From Babesia bovis T2Bo (Eukaryota; Apicomplexa; Aconoidasida; Piroplasmida; Babesiidae), in NCBI RefSeq assembly GCF_000165395.2, contig NC_010575.1:729001-793000 (forward strand): DNA of 64,000 nucleotides, in the 5' to 3' direction. Each line of letters opens with the position of its first letter. Position 1 is the stretch's first letter. Positions 10,168-22,161 of the stretch are shown here, one piece after another. The translations under genes and the position numbers were made by a program. A model generated the notes under the pieces. It had not been told where the DNA came from and made no database searches. It saw only the letters and a list, made by a program, of their open reading frames with translations.

Positions 10168-13108
10168 TTACTTTTTGACAGATACTGTCTGTTTATCGAT
10201 GTATATTTCCTTGTCTTTTAATTTTTGTGCGGCATCTGGTGTGCTTTCTTTAGGCTCCAATTGCAGCTGCATGAGTGGTGACTTCCTTTTCTACACCGGG
10301 TGATTCCATTGTGTTATAACCTACATTGTTTTCTATCATGTACATTCTATCATCTTCCGAGAGTAGTTCATCTATAATCCAATCAGGTATCATTTTTTCT
10401 ACTTCATCTCTTAGTTGCATTACTGCTTCTACAAAATGCGGCTCAGTTCCTTTCAAATCAGTTCTGTAGCGCTCTTGAACATGTTAGGGATACCATACCT
10501 CTCTTCTGGTGGTTTGTTGATGAGTGAGTTGCTGGCAGATATGATTAAATCCTTGAATGCCTTCCAATCGGACCTTGGCATAGTTGCTAGGAATAACTCT
10601 AGCATGTAGCTTCTCACGAGTGGATCTTCGAAGTTTATGATTGTTGTGAGTATATAGCAATCTTCTGCCATATCAGCTTCTGCCATTGAGTAGATTGCTC
10701 TTTGTATAATTGTCAATAGGCACAGCCATGGGTGTTCATAGGACTTCGCGGTAGCTTCTGACAGGGGTGTATTTCCATATTGTTTCCTGTGGGAGATATC
10801 AAATAATTATTACAACCTACTTTATTCTTTCAACTTCTTTTGATATTGCGAGATTGAGGTAGGATACAAAGTTTACATCATATTTATGCTTATTTTCTTC
10901 CAGGAGGTCATTTAAATTTTGGAAATCCTCTAGTGCCCATTGTATTATTTCTTCTATTTTCTGCAGCTGCAGATGTTCGTCATGCAGCAGGTATATCGCC
11001 TGGTCCTTATAGAGGCTGATTACGAATTCGTTGAGAAAAGTCAGCCGGTTTTTCTCTTGTTCATTTTGTATTGCGTTATACCTGAGATAGCTCTTCATTA
11101 GCGTTGGGTAATCTTCTGATATTAGCAGGTCTCTGTGTGCCTTTGGGTTGCTGTACGCCTAACCTACATATAATTGTTGCATATGGTAGGGCATTTATTT
11201 TGCGGTGCTTCTATCAGTTCTGCTATGAGCAGCTTTAGCCTTTTTTCCTGTGACACATGACCGAATTTTGTGTTATACTAACATTTGATTTCCATCGCTT
11301 CCTTAGTTGTTCCTTTTGTGTACTTGAAATGGATGCATACTTTTTGGCCAGCATGCTACTATCTGGCATAGCCATAGCTACATCGAAGCTATTATCTGGT
11401 GTTTCACTTGTTAGATCAGGTTTGCTAGACTCTATGAGACTATCAACACCTTCCAGTTGTGCGAATGATTTCATCTTACTGACGGACTTTTGCTGTTGCT
11501 CTATCATAGAAGCTTCTTGGCTAATACGTTCCTTAACTTTCCTGGTACCACTATAGGTTATGTCAAACAACTTACATCATGATTTGGTCATATTCTATGT
11601 TATTTAGTGACAGTGCTTGTTTGACATTGTTAACCATATCCTTAATAGTTTCCTCTGGTTGTGGTCGTTTGGTCCTTTTGATGGCCTCTGTTAGTGTATT
11701 AAGTAACACCTTTTTATTCTTTTCATCTTCCTGTTGTCATATGTGTGATCCTAGATTGCAAAATACCTCTTTTGATACGGTGGGATCATCACTTGTCTTA
11801 TTCCAATCTATAACCACTCCAGTTGCTTCATCTCTGAATACTTTTTTGGGATCCGGTTCCAATCTCGATCCTTTAGTTTGTTCTTTTATCTGTTCGTGGT
11901 ATTTGATATATGGTTCCAGGTTTTCAGTATCGATAAACGCTGAGCTTCCCATGTAGTCGAACGTATCTTTTGCGGAATTCCGGTTTTTGATCAGCCCATC
12001 TAGTTTGTGCACATCTCTTTCAAAGTTTTGTAGCAGTGTATTCAATGATGTGACTGTAAGATCTGCTATTTCATTTCCCAATTGCCCCTGTATAATTTTG
12101 GTACTTGGGCTATTGATGAATGTAACTTGTGCTCCTTCTCCCGTATATTTCTTTTCTTTAGTGTCAATAGGTCCGACTATGACATCTAGGTATTCATCGA
12201 GATCTGGATACTTGCTTTCGTATATCAGTTTACCTCCAGCTCCTTCTGGTATGAATGTAATATTGATGGGTAGTTTCGGTTTTCCATATGGTATTTTATC
12301 TGATGACTCACGGCTCATCCATCTTTTTAGAATTTCTTCAAGTTGGTTTTGATCCACTTCTTCGAATACATATTGTGCGAATATACCTTTCGGTTCTTTA
12401 CTTTGTACTTTTGTCACTTTTGCATCTTGTTGTTTGACTGTTTCGTATGTTTGTTGTTCGACTTTTTCATCTTTTATAACACCGAACCATAATCCAGTTT
12501 GTAGTTCACTTTTCTTTAGTGTTATAATTAAATGCTTCGTTTTATGAATTTCCTCCACTGTCCAAAAGCTTCCATCTACATCAATTGGTCCCTGAACGTA
12601 TTTCATGAACGATGTAAGTTGATGTGGTCAGGCTGGAATAGATACTGTTGTATATCCACATTGAGGGATATGTATTACATGAATACTGACGGTAGTAATA
12701 CTTTTTACTGGAATAGTGTATTAAACTCACTTTTAGTGTACCTCTAATGAGTGGTTTCTTCGGTTTCCTTTTATTTATGGCATTTATTGTACTTGGTTGT
12801 ATGGTCACTTCTAGGTCACTAGTGGATACACTAGGTTCCAGTGATACTGACACTTGCACGTTGTGACCATCTTCATTCCATGTATAATCATATGTTCTTC
12901 CCCAACCGGCGTGTAACTCTAGTTTTTTTTGTTTTCTGGACAACTGTGACGGAGTTGCTAGGAATGCGTGCCACTGCTTTGGTGATGCACGATTTACATA
13001 GATTCCATTGTACTGTGTAGTTACTACGTTACGATTATGGTTTCTTTGTGCATTATTATGCCCCAAGGTTAATGCAACAGTACAAGTTGCGATAGTCTGG
13101 ATGTTCAT
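10168..13108 (-). CDS. Large signal-peptide protein with a CS (p23/NudC-like) domain
   Basis: Nine exons (13108-12731, 12591-11767, 11730-11576, 11541-11283, 11247-11168, 11132-10821, 10786-10499, 10463-10325, 10290-10168) encode 852 residues. Introns are 34-36 nt except the first, 139 nt. The N-terminus (IATCTVALTLG) looks like a signal peptide. A CS domain spans about residues 65-150: YDYTWNEDGHNVQVSV, IRGTLKG, VDGSFWTVEE and HLIITLKKSEL, joined correctly only by removing the 139-nt intron. The remaining ~700 residues are helical and charged with no domain I recognise; a coiled-coil stretch and a helical-repeat-like part (LCLLTIIQRAI) lie in the C-terminal half. CS domains bind Hsp90-type chaperones or clients, so a chaperone role in the ER or another secretory compartment is an inference. 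Confidence 0.75.
12592..12730 (-). other. 139-nt intron, long for this window
   Basis: First intron of the CS-domain gene, donor GTGAGT and acceptor GTTCAG. Removing all of it joins GTLK to GPIDVDGSFW, the expected CS-domain sequence, so no internal exon is needed. Confidence 0.75.
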
Positions 13109-13341
13109 CTATTCCATGTCCTGGTGGATGCTAGCATCTCGGTGTCATTGGTGTGTTAAGTGCCAGAGATACTGTGTAGTTACCTAATGTTATTTTGAAA
13201 ACAATGTGCACTTAATTAGTTATTCATGTCTTCTAGCGGACAACATCATGTCCATTGTAGACACGTTAGGGTGTATAGCGTCGGTACAGACATAGCATGT
13301 CGCCATTATCTGTTACACACCAATGTATATTACATTTAAAA

Positions 13342-14643
13342 ATGTTTAAAGTACCGGTGTGTATATATTTATTGGTGTTATATGGTTACGTTTGCTTTGG
13401 TGAGCATCCTCCGGACGCTGTTTCTCCAGAGCATCCTCTTGTTGAGATACCGGAAGCGATATCTCCTGATGACTTAGGTTGGTTGTAGTATGCTCCGTAG
13501 CTAACTGAATGGCTACTGCATGCCTAATGAATTCGGATGTATGCATTGTTGTATTAAGGGTGTACTATCTAGAGTGAATTTAGCTTTACGGCGTCCTCAT
13601 ATTTGTCTAGACCGTGCGAAGCAATCTCAACGCAATGAGAAAGTCATTCATGCAAGTATTCAGCACCAGGAGGCGTTGATGGACTGCATCAACAAGGAAT
13701 TTGCTGGTAGGTGCTCACCTAGATCACGTCTTATACTAATCTTGGATATATTACGAACGTTACAGGTATAGCTGGATACAGTAACAACGATGCTGAGTGG
13801 GTGATTCATGCACACATATAACGATTGCAGGGATCATCCATATTTTAACTGGGATTCTGAAGAGACCATTATCTATTCAGGTTGGCCACGATAATGCCAT
13901 TATATACATTCCATAGAATCACATTTGGACGACTTAGAGGCTCCGGTCATATATTTAACACCTCCCGTAGTACTTCCTGATGAGCAGATGGAGGTGTGTT
14001 TTTGATGGATACCATGACACCTCGTTTTCAGGCTGACAAGGAGCTTGAGGATATCCTTATTGACACTGGTTTAGAGAAGCGTCCTAAGGCTGTAGATCCA
14101 TTTCAGGTAATGTAACAGTCAGTCTGAGAATCATACACATCCAGATAACTGACACTGATACTGCGAACACTGCCATTAAGGTCTCTAAAACCAAAATCGA
14201 CAATCTGCGTCACAAGCGGAGCGCTTTAATGCGAACGTAGGTTATACCATATATTTACCACATTGCCACAGTATGCGTGAAACTGCTACTTTCATGTCCT
14301 CGGACCATTCCAAGCATGTTCACTACAGATCTCAGTCTCAGGGTATGTTACTCCAGATATGTGTACATTATATCACAGAGCTTAAGGAGGTTGAAAAGCA
14401 GCTTGATGAAGAGCTCATTCACCTATTAAAGCTGGAGCACGTTAAGAAGTCCCTGTCAAAGGTTGGTTTATATTCCGTGTTTCTATAGCTCTATAGCTAC
14501 GCGGCGCTGGCCACGACACTGAGGTGGCTGAGGAAGAGCTTGAAGACCGTGAGAATGAGCTTGCTAAGGCAGGTTTTGACGACGACGATGAGGAAGGTTT
14601 GGAGGAAGACGATGGAGGTAGATCATACTCCGACGAGCTTTAG
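13342..14643 (+). CDS. ER-lumenal acidic coiled-coil protein ending in SDEL
   Basis: Ten exons: 13342-13477, about 13575-13706, 13766-13796, 13831-13880, 13917-13993, 14032-14106, 14145-14236, 14272-14342, 14379-14461, 14497-14643. The model gives 297 residues. The ATG at 13342 opens a clear signal peptide (VCIYLLVLYGYVCFG). The last residues are YSDEL, an ER-retrieval signal of the type on Plasmodium BiP. The body is charged and helical with a very acidic run (DDDDEEGLEEDD) just before the tail. This marks it as a resident of the ER lumen; its role is unknown. Exon 1 joins exon 2 through a ~97-nt intron whose acceptor is uncertain (13574, or 13583, both in frame). An in-frame upstream ATG exists at 13297. 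The gene shares a 233-bp divergent promoter region with the CS-domain gene. Confidence 0.75.
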
Positions 14644-15004
14644 TGCAGTAGAGATATTTATTATTTTAACATATTTTAATCATCTTGCTCTTCCTTTCCG
14701 TGTTGTAAAGATGTGTATTACTTTGGCTAGGTAGGATGTAATACAGTAGCATCCTGATGGCGTCTATACAACTTAATAGCCATTTTATGTTATCCCTATC
14801 ATTTGTTTAGTACATTTCATATTTTGTATATAGCTAGGTAACAAATATATCACATACCAGCGTTTTGGCTATGTATGTATTGTGTCTAGTGTGTGTTACA
14901 CATTTTATGTGTGGACTTTTATGGACGCCGTTAGTTCATATTCGCTGGATTCTATTCTATGTTGGACACAATATATTTACTTCTGCCATTAAACGCTTGC
15001 TGTT
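14644..15004. other. Intergenic gap, 361 bp
   Basis: T-rich spacer between two plus-strand genes. No ORF or structured element was recognised. Confidence 0.6.
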
Positions 15005-18000
15005 ATGACCCTATGTGAGTGTTGGCGGTGTAAATGCTCTCTGAGTATGGACTCCAGCCATGGCCAGGAGCTGATACGAGCCCTCTCGGATCTTTATGAT
15101 CCTCTTCTTGAGTGTGCTAATCTGCAGGAGATCTGTATATCAGCTTCTGGTAAAGGCAATGTCTATCGCATCGCCGAGTTGTATGACTTTTTTGACTTGT
15201 CTAGTGTTGATATAACTTGCCGTAAGGATGTTGAAAGGATTATTGAAGCTGACTTTATGAGAAGTCTAGATCTTTTAGGATCAGTAGTTTCTTTAGAATT
15301 GCATTTATATGAGATTTATCCGTTACTACGTCGTCTTTTAATTATTATTGAGGGTAGTCTTCTTCATGTTGATATTAAGAAGGACTGTAGTTTTCGTATG
15401 AGTGACTATCGGATGCAATCTTTTATAGAGTTACCTTTGTTTACTATATTTGATAAGCACTATGACAGGGTTTTCTCTAGGGACATCCAGAGTGACATTT
15501 TATGTTCAGCTTTGTCGTGTATGTCGAAGTCATCATTCTTCCGTATAGACAACTTGTTGAGCAACACCAGTAAGTTGGTTGCTGTCCTGTTACCTATTGT
15601 TCGCCACATTTTTGAATTTAAGACTGCTGACAAATTGGAGTATGCATTGGGATCTTTTACCTTTGGTGCTTTTCAGCGTATTGCTGGTTTGTTTCTTGTG
15701 CTTCAGGTAGTAGATCCTATGTTTGGGAAGTCTTGCATAGGATCTGCTAAGGTTGCTGATACTGCAGGTAATAAGTTTGGCACTGCTGTATTTGATGAGA
15801 ATTTAGTTCGTTTATCATCTTTAATCAAGGACACACTGCATGTTCCACTGGGTATGCGTGTGAGTAGTGATTTTCTGTGTTTACTATGGGAGGATTTTTT
15901 GGTTATTCCTATATTCCGCATGTTTGAATCTATGTTTCTTTACTCTAACAAGATTATAGCAACTCATGGTCCCTTGGTTGACCTTGTGATAGACGGTGTG
16001 GCTAATTTCATGCGTAAGGTTTTGAATGACTATGACCCTAGTCATATATGTCAGGATGTTGTTGTAAAATTCACCAAGCGCTTTTTGTCTATATTCCACT
16101 TTGGTACTGTACAGGTGAATAAGTGCCTATCTAGTTATTTCTTCTCTCGCTTATCGCATATGATAAAGTTACGGCAGAACTACAGTAGTCACGGTCCTGG
16201 TGTAAATAACCGTGGTTACGTGCATAATGTGGACCCGTTACTTGATGGTTTGGTATCACCTCGTCCTGTAACTTTCAGTATCAATGCTTTGGTTGGTGAG
16301 GGTACTTTAAAGAACACTCTATCGGAGTATGTAGGTACTATGACATTTTATAGTCATCATGTTGATGACCTATTTTATGTCATGTTTGGTATATATGCTT
16401 TGGATGCTTCATACACGTTGATTGAGCATTTATCATTGATATATATCCATTTTGCTGGTCTTGTTGAACTGACTGATGTTTTGGGTTACGTCACTCAGTT
16501 AAGTCCTAATGTTGAGATTGCTTCTCTTTTGCAGAAGGGTGTGGGCGTGATGTGGTCTATATTAAAGTCTATGAGTTCCCACATGTCATTCGAGGCCTTT
16601 AAAACTTGTTTTTACCACATGGGCAGTGAATTTCATTCGTGTAATGTTGCTGCTCAAATTGTATCCTTCAATTCCCTTGATTGGAGCTTGGAGCGCTTGG
16701 AGATGGGTTACCTTCGCAGTGAACCACACTACATAACTCGTGTTGAGATGTTACAGTCCATACTTAAGAATGCAAGTCGTTATGCTTGTACTTGTATTGC
16801 TTACGCCACTCCGAAACATCGTCGTCCTCTTAACAGCTACTCAACTATTTCTCACATTTCATTGTCTAAATGGTTGATTATGGAATTGCGAGCCCACAAG
16901 TTAGAGAAGCGGGGGTAGGTTTCATTACCTTTGTATATTATCTGTAGGCTCTTGGACGCTCTAACTGAATGGTGCACCAGTTACCGTGCTGAGGAGTACA
17001 TTCTCGCTCAATACCTATGCCGCGTGGTGGCAATGTAAGTTTGTCTATCTCATATGTTATGACTTTACAGGCTACACAAGGCCGACGAATCATTGGTAGC
17101 TTGTACTCGTTATTTGTTTGACGTTCTTATTGGTATATGCATGAACACTGATGGTTCCATGGGTCTATCCACTGTAATGGGTGATATGAATCCTGGTAAG
17201 AAGAATCTTTTCCGTTGTATTGGTACCATATTACGTCACAGTCTCATTAGTTCATGGTTCATGAGGAATGTAATGCTACCTCTGACATGTGTTTTTATAA
17301 ATGAAGTTCGTAAGCACACATCATTTTTGGAGTCTGCTAATCATCAATTACCGGAATGCTACTTTGTTAGTAATAACAAGGAGTGTCGCTGTTACCGGGC
17401 ATTGATTGTTGGCAAATCCAAGAGTTTCTTATCGTATATTGAGTTATTATCGCATGTACGCTTCAACCAATACACTCCCGTTAAGGACGATGAGATGTCG
17501 AATATAACCTCTTATGTGATTAACGTGCTTTCCACTTTAGAGATTGATTTGATCCAGTCACTTTACATAAGTGGTGAGTGCGGTACCCTCGAGGACAGGT
17601 TTAGTGTGTTTGTGTTGGCTATAAGGCTGGGTGGTGCTTTAGTCAAGGTGAGTAACTTTGGTCAGAAGGATGCTGAGGTTGTTTCTATATTGAAGTTGTT
17701 TTCGATGTTGTCCAATCCATCGATTTGTGTTGCGTTGGATGTGAAGGTATACTTGTCGATAATTGAGAATGCCATTCGCATTTGTCACACTATATACACT
17801 GATGTTCCCGTTAAGGAGCAGTTGTTAAAGCTACAGCGTATATTCATTACTTTGTTGTTTACCAAGATGGACACTAATCCTGTGGTATTACTTAAGCACG
17901 GTATGTTGGTATTGTTTGTTACGAATTACGCCCAGATCTTTATAAACATGTTCCCTCGGAGATGCTTGGCCAGTTGACTGCAAACTTTCCCAATATTCTG

Positions 18001-18270
18001 CAGAAGGCGCGTGGATTGGGTTATTACTTTACTATACTGTACAACTATCGCATTTGGCATGCCATGCGTCGATACAATATCCATTCTGCTGTAGTCAAGA
18101 AGGAGTACATCGACTCTACTTTATGCACCCAAGGCGAGTCTCCTGAGGTACGCATAACATTGAACGTTGCTTTTATATCATTTTCTCGTATATCTGACAT
18201 ACAAAAAGCGGAGACAATTCACGAGTTCGTTCGCAAGGGCAGTTCCATTGGGATGTACACCAACCAATAA
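15005..18270 (+). CDS. Large helical conserved-type protein of unknown function
   Basis: Four exons (15005-16914, 16948-17034, 17071-17900, 17936-18270) with introns of 33, 36 and 35 nt encode 1053 residues. An alternative start is the in-frame ATG at 15047 (MDSSHGQ). The sequence is rich in Leu, Ile, Phe and Ser with many predicted helices and no transmembrane run long enough to be sure of. It has scattered Cys but no zinc motif and no catalytic motif. The composition resembles HEAT- or armadillo-type scaffold proteins, but no repeat could be confirmed by eye. The three splice junctions all preserve frame (KRG|LLDAL, VVA|MLHK, LKH|DLYK). I do not recognise the family. Confidence 0.7.
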
Positions 18271-18495
18271 CTATTTCTGGGTGGTACTGTATACAAATCA
18301 GTGCATTGCATCATGGTCTGCTAAAGGATTACATTGGGGGAAACATACACCCCGTGTTGTTGTAAGGTCACTAAAATAAGTGTTACCAACTTTATAAAAC
18401 AGAATCACATTGAATACAATGGGTTTGACACACTAGACACTGTAATGTAGTGAAGGATACCTAGTATCCCAATTTATGGCCCTATTATCTACACC

Positions 18496-19293
18496 TTGTG
18501 TTATTCGCACAGTTCTAGCATTTGTGTACAATGTGCTATAGTCACTCTACATTTTGCAGACCTGGTATTAGCATTTAATGGCATGGTAGGTATCCCTCAG
18601 CGGTGTGCGCGTCCATCGCCTCCTTCTGACGCGGATTCCTCCGCGATCGCATCGCATAATGTAGCTCCTACACACGCTTTGGCTATTAATCGATTGCCTC
18701 TAAATCGATTACGTGGTTTGGGTTTATTTGTGACTACTGTATTACTTGGTACGAATCCTGTTTATGGACTTCGCTATTATCCGCGGCGTAGCACAAACAA
18801 CTCCTGTGCATTCATATCCAATATTTACAGTTGCAAAACAGGATTTGCGCAATGCCGGGGGTTGGAGTTACATGGTTCTAAGGTGGATGATATTTTGGAG
18901 GACTTGAAGACTCTGACACTGCTGGAGACTTCTGAGTTGGTTAAGAAGATAGAGGAGACTTTTGGTGTATCAGCTAGTATGGCTGTCAGTGCAGCTCCCG
19001 CTGTGTCTTCGGGTCCTGCGGTTGCAGCACCTGCTGAGGAGGACGATGACGAGGATGAGCGTAAGAAGAAGACGTCGTTTGAGGTTGTGCTATTGGAACG
19101 TCCTGAGGAGCAGAGTGTCCGCATGGCATTATTCCGTATGTTGCGGAAGGTCATGCCTGACAAGCCTTTGACTGAGGTGAAGGCTGCTATTGACAATGCT
19201 CCCAGTACTCTTAAGGTTTGCGGTCGTGAAGAGGAGGCTAAGGAGGCTTTGAAGATCATTGAGGGTGCTGGTGGTAAAGCTGAGATTAGGTAG
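18496..19293 (+). CDS. rplL: Apicoplast-type ribosomal protein bL12 (L7/L12)
   Basis: The C-terminal ~150 residues are a bacterial-type L7/L12. There is an N-terminal dimerisation helix (DILEDLKTLTLLETSELV), a flexible Ala/Pro hinge followed by an acidic run (AEEDDDEDE), and the compact C-terminal domain (SFEVVLLERP, LTEVKAAIDNAPSTLK, IIEGAGGKAEIR). In bacteria this protein forms the ribosomal stalk that recruits elongation factors. The ~110-residue N-terminal extension, with a hydrophobic stretch (GLFVTTVLLG) and Ser/Arg-rich parts, fits a bipartite apicoplast-targeting leader, as expected for a nuclear-encoded plastid ribosomal protein. The start is uncertain: 18496 gives 265 residues and 18583 gives 236. 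No intron is needed. Confidence 0.88.
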   Translation: MCYSHSSSICVQCAIVTLHFADLVLAFNGMVGIPQRCARPSPPSDADSSAIASHNVAPTHALAINRLPLNRLRGLGLFVTTVLLGTNPVYGLRYYPRRSTNNSCAFISNIYSCKTGFAQCRGLELHGSKVDDILEDLKTLTLLETSELVKKIEETFGVSASMAVSAAPAVSSGPAVAAPAEEDDDEDERKKKTSFEVVLLERPEEQSVRMALFRMLRKVMPDKPLTEVKAAIDNAPSTLKVCGREEEAKEALKIIEGAGGKAEIR

Positions 19294-19664
19294 TATTGGC
19301 CATTTGGTCGTCTCTTTATAACTTTGATGTATCGTATAATGTTGAAATTCAGTATTCATATGTCTAGTCTATGCAGTGCTGATACCACTCGTTGTGGATG
19401 TAAGCTGGGTAGTCACGTTTATTTGCTATAAGCTCTGGTTATGTAATTGGATCATTGTTATTAGTATAAAGCCCGCACGCTGGGAATGTAGTACCCTAAT
19501 TCTGTCTACCTCCAGCTCTGATAGTGCTATGTAAGTTATTCAGTGATGACACCCACTTGAGGTGGTCCTAGTGGCTATAGTACCTAAATTCTGCAGGTGA
19601 CTACCTGTGTTTACGATATTAAAATCTCAGTTTAATTGGCTATTTTGCCTGAATTCATTACTCG
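19294..19664. other. Convergent intergenic gap, 371 bp
   Basis: Non-coding spacer between bL12 and TOM22. A GTGATGA at 19543 and a CTGA at 19649 resemble C and D boxes of a snoRNA, but no terminal stem supports them. Confidence 0.5.
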
Positions 19665-19922
19665 TTAGTTAAGTATGGGTGCTGATGCAGCCTGTTGTGC
19701 CTGTAACATCTGTTGTTGCATTTCTAGCAGTTGGCATTCCTTGTCGTAGTGGAACATCACTGGTCCCACTAGTGTCACTGCTGATGTGCCGGCGATCCAC
19801 AGTACCCATCCTATGAATGATATTGTGCGTTTGGTGAATCTGACTATTGATCTTCTTAGGGCGTTAGCTTTTCTTCTGACCCTAATGAGGAAGGTTGGTT
19901 TTTGTCCCACGTCGGCAATCAT
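19665..19922 (-). CDS. TOM22: TOM22-like mitochondrial import receptor subunit
   Basis: A single exon of 85 residues starting at the ATG at 19922. A basic segment (IRVRRKANALRRS) precedes one transmembrane helix (FIGWVLWIAGTSAVTLVGP) and a Gln-rich tail (EMQQQMLQAQQ). This order and the LWIxGTS core match metazoan TOM22, whose helix is followed by a similar EMEQQQQLQ-type intermembrane-space tail. TOM22 is a single-pass outer-membrane receptor that organises the TOM complex. The long acidic cytosolic domain of the fungal and animal proteins is nearly absent here. The small size means the call rests on this one region. Confidence 0.72.
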   Translation of the reverse strand: MIADVGQKPTFLIRVRRKANALRRSIVRFTKRTISFIGWVLWIAGTSAVTLVGPVMFHYDKECQLLEMQQQMLQAQQAASAPILN

Positions 19923-20511
19923 TGTGTAGTCCTGTCGATATGATTCTTGTTTTCCAAAAGTATTCTTCTGTGGAAGTAGTAGATAGTGTTCGTAAATTTA
20001 ACTATTGATTCACAGAAGATGGATATAACTGTGTGGTATCCTCTTGTAAAGCTTATGAGGTGTAGAATTGCTTGAGGGTCATAGCACTCATGGGGTCACT
20101 GTAGCAAAAATTCTAATTAAAATCGTTATTAATTGATTCAAAGATACGTCTTATTCTTTATTTATGGTATATATGACGCGTCGCCGCCGTTAAAGGAAGG
20201 TAGTACTGAGTCTACTTCATACCTGCGTTGATTGCGGCTGTCTAACATTCAGTTATCACATTATACCCAAAAGGTGTACAATTTTATCTAGTTTAATTTA
20301 GAGTACATACCGCTTTGTTATCTCTGTTTTGGGGTGTGCTTTGGGGCAGTTTCATTTGGATCCAATTTTAGTGAACGCGCGTAGAGGAGGTACGTTGTTT
20401 TAGATTTATACATATTGCCTTTTCAGATTCGGTGATTCATAGGACATTTGTATTTGGAGTCTATTGCGTTAGGCGTCAAAAGTCTAGTTATGTACACATT
20501 TAGTGGACAAG
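19923..20511. other. Divergent intergenic gap, 589 bp
   Basis: Region between the divergent TOM22 and U1-C starts, presumably holding both promoters. No recognisable RNA gene or ORF was seen. Confidence 0.55.
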
Positions 20512-20969
20512 ATGCCGAAGTTTTACTGTGAGTACTGTGGTATTTATTTGACTCACAGTTCTCCTGCTGGTCGTAAGCAGCATTCTATGGGTCGCAAGCA
20601 CATTAGTATGAAGGTTGAATACTACCAGCGTAGGTTATTTCATTTTGTTGGACCATATTCTATAGGTCTTGTTCGTGAGCATTTTTTCCAACCACCTCCT
20701 TATACGTTATCTGGTGCTCATCCCGTGCCTGGAGGTAGGTTACATTCACTTAATCTACATACTTTGCAGCACCACCGGGTATAGTTCCTGGTAATATTTC
20801 AGGACCTGTTCCTGATGACAAGAGTGTTCCTATGGGATATCCCGGTGTTCCTCCTGTTGGTGTTCCCAGGGCACATCCTGGTCCTCCTCATCCGGTCGTT
20901 ATGTCGCAGCCACCACCACCGTTCGCCCCTCCCATGCATACGCCAGCGCCTGCTTACGGTAGGCGCTGA
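20512..20969 (+). CDS. SNRPC: U1 small nuclear ribonucleoprotein C
   Basis: Three exons (20512-20629, 20666-20734, 20770-20969) with introns of 36 and 35 nt encode 128 residues. The start is the ATG beginning [15 protein letters not shown], the near-invariant N-terminus of U1-C. The C2H2-type zinc finger is complete: CEYC, then H and H in [10 protein letters not shown]. The rest is Pro/Gly/Val-rich (many PPP and VPPVG-type runs), as usual in the family. U1-C stabilises the pairing of U1 snRNA with the 5' splice site in the commitment complex. That is notable in a genome with so many very short introns. Confidence 0.95.
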
Positions 20970-22161
20970 TCATGGTCTGCAACCCGTGATTGCCCTATCT
21001 ATCGCATATAATCTGGCTAAACAAATTCCGGGTTATTAATAGGTCACCCTAGAAGGGTAGCTACATCGCACCATGGTTTGATATTCATGGACTATTTGTG
21101 CTATATTGTACAAATCACGTTGAACTAACGTATCTTAATGTAGTATTTACATAGTGTAATCTTTTGGGGATAGAGTACTTTTGCCAATAGTTGCATACTA
21201 ACCATGCCAGGAAGTTTTGAACTAAAGGGTTCATAGTGAATAAGACCCCTGGAAACGAAAAGATTGTCTTTCTGTGGCCACATGGGTGGTACTGTTACAC
21301 TCTATAGCTAATGAATCAAGAAGCACTGAACACTCGTGCTAATACCACTGGCATATGAATTTCATTTTGTTAAATATAGAAATCGATGGAATTACGCCAT
21401 TTGCATTAACCAGTGATTATATAGCCGAGTGTAGGCGCATAACAACATTTTATGGCACAACATACCTTCTTTTGATTGCCACCTATAGATGTATGCAGCC
21501 TTCCTAGGTGATATGCCATATAATATATTTTAGGCGGGCATTTGTCAAACTTATTATTAAACATAATTTACATGAGATATCACTTGATGTGTATGAATAT
21601 ACACATGAGGTTGTACCTTTAGTGGTACTGTGTTGGTTACCATGGCTTGCGTTAGGATTCGTGTTGCAAATTGGAATTTTGTGTGAGGAATAAACTTATT
21701 TTAGGATTACACGGTCTATATCCATGGAAGGATTATTAGTTTGTGTGCTAGTATCAAGTGCAGGTTGATCTTTCCACGCAGGGCTTTATTCCGTTGTATA
21801 TATTCAGTCCACTGAGGAGTCAAACCTTTGTATCTGGATCACAGAGTGCTGCTTCTACTGGATGTAATATTAGTTGATATCCTTGGATATTGTATCGCCT
21901 ATTCTGTGTATTATTCAGCAATTGGTAACAGTAATATAGAGTGTTGGCTTCTGTCAGTTTTACTACAGTTCTAAGCTCTTGTGTTATGTTTTCAAGATTT
22001 AACCATTTTTGGTTGTTTTATACTCTCTGGGAGCACTGTATCAATCTATGGTGGATACCACTTTTGGAACTCTTGTTCCGTTAAAGCTGTTTTTTTTGGT
22101 AAAAACCAACCCGTGTAGCTATATCCTTTAATGGTAGGCTACAGTGTTTTAATTATATAAT
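20970..22161. other. Intergenic gap, 1192 bp
   Basis: One of the largest gaps in the window, between two plus-strand genes. A 62-codon ORF at 21508-21693 has low-complexity hydrophobic content and no support. No tRNA signature was found. An unrecognised RNA gene is possible. Confidence 0.5.

Noticed and set aside
11551..11575. 25-nt intron alternative in the CS-domain gene (acceptor CTATAG)
   Set aside because: It also keeps frame, but the 34-nt alternative with acceptor TACCAG fits the window's intron length far better.
12593..12730. Coding reading of the region between the two CS-domain exons
   Set aside because: The translated stretch breaks the CS domain; removing the full 139 nt restores it exactly.
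13520..13574. ATG at 13520 as a separate gene start
   Set aside because: It would leave the signal-peptide exon without a partner and remove the leader expected for an SDEL protein.
19543..19652. Possible C/D-box snoRNA (GTGATGA ... CTGA)
   Set aside because: No terminal stem, no C'/D' boxes and no guide match could be shown; such short motifs occur by chance.
21508..21693. 62-codon plus-strand ORF in the large gap after U1-C
   Set aside because: Hydrophobic low-complexity content, no motif, no sensible splice partners upstream or downstream.
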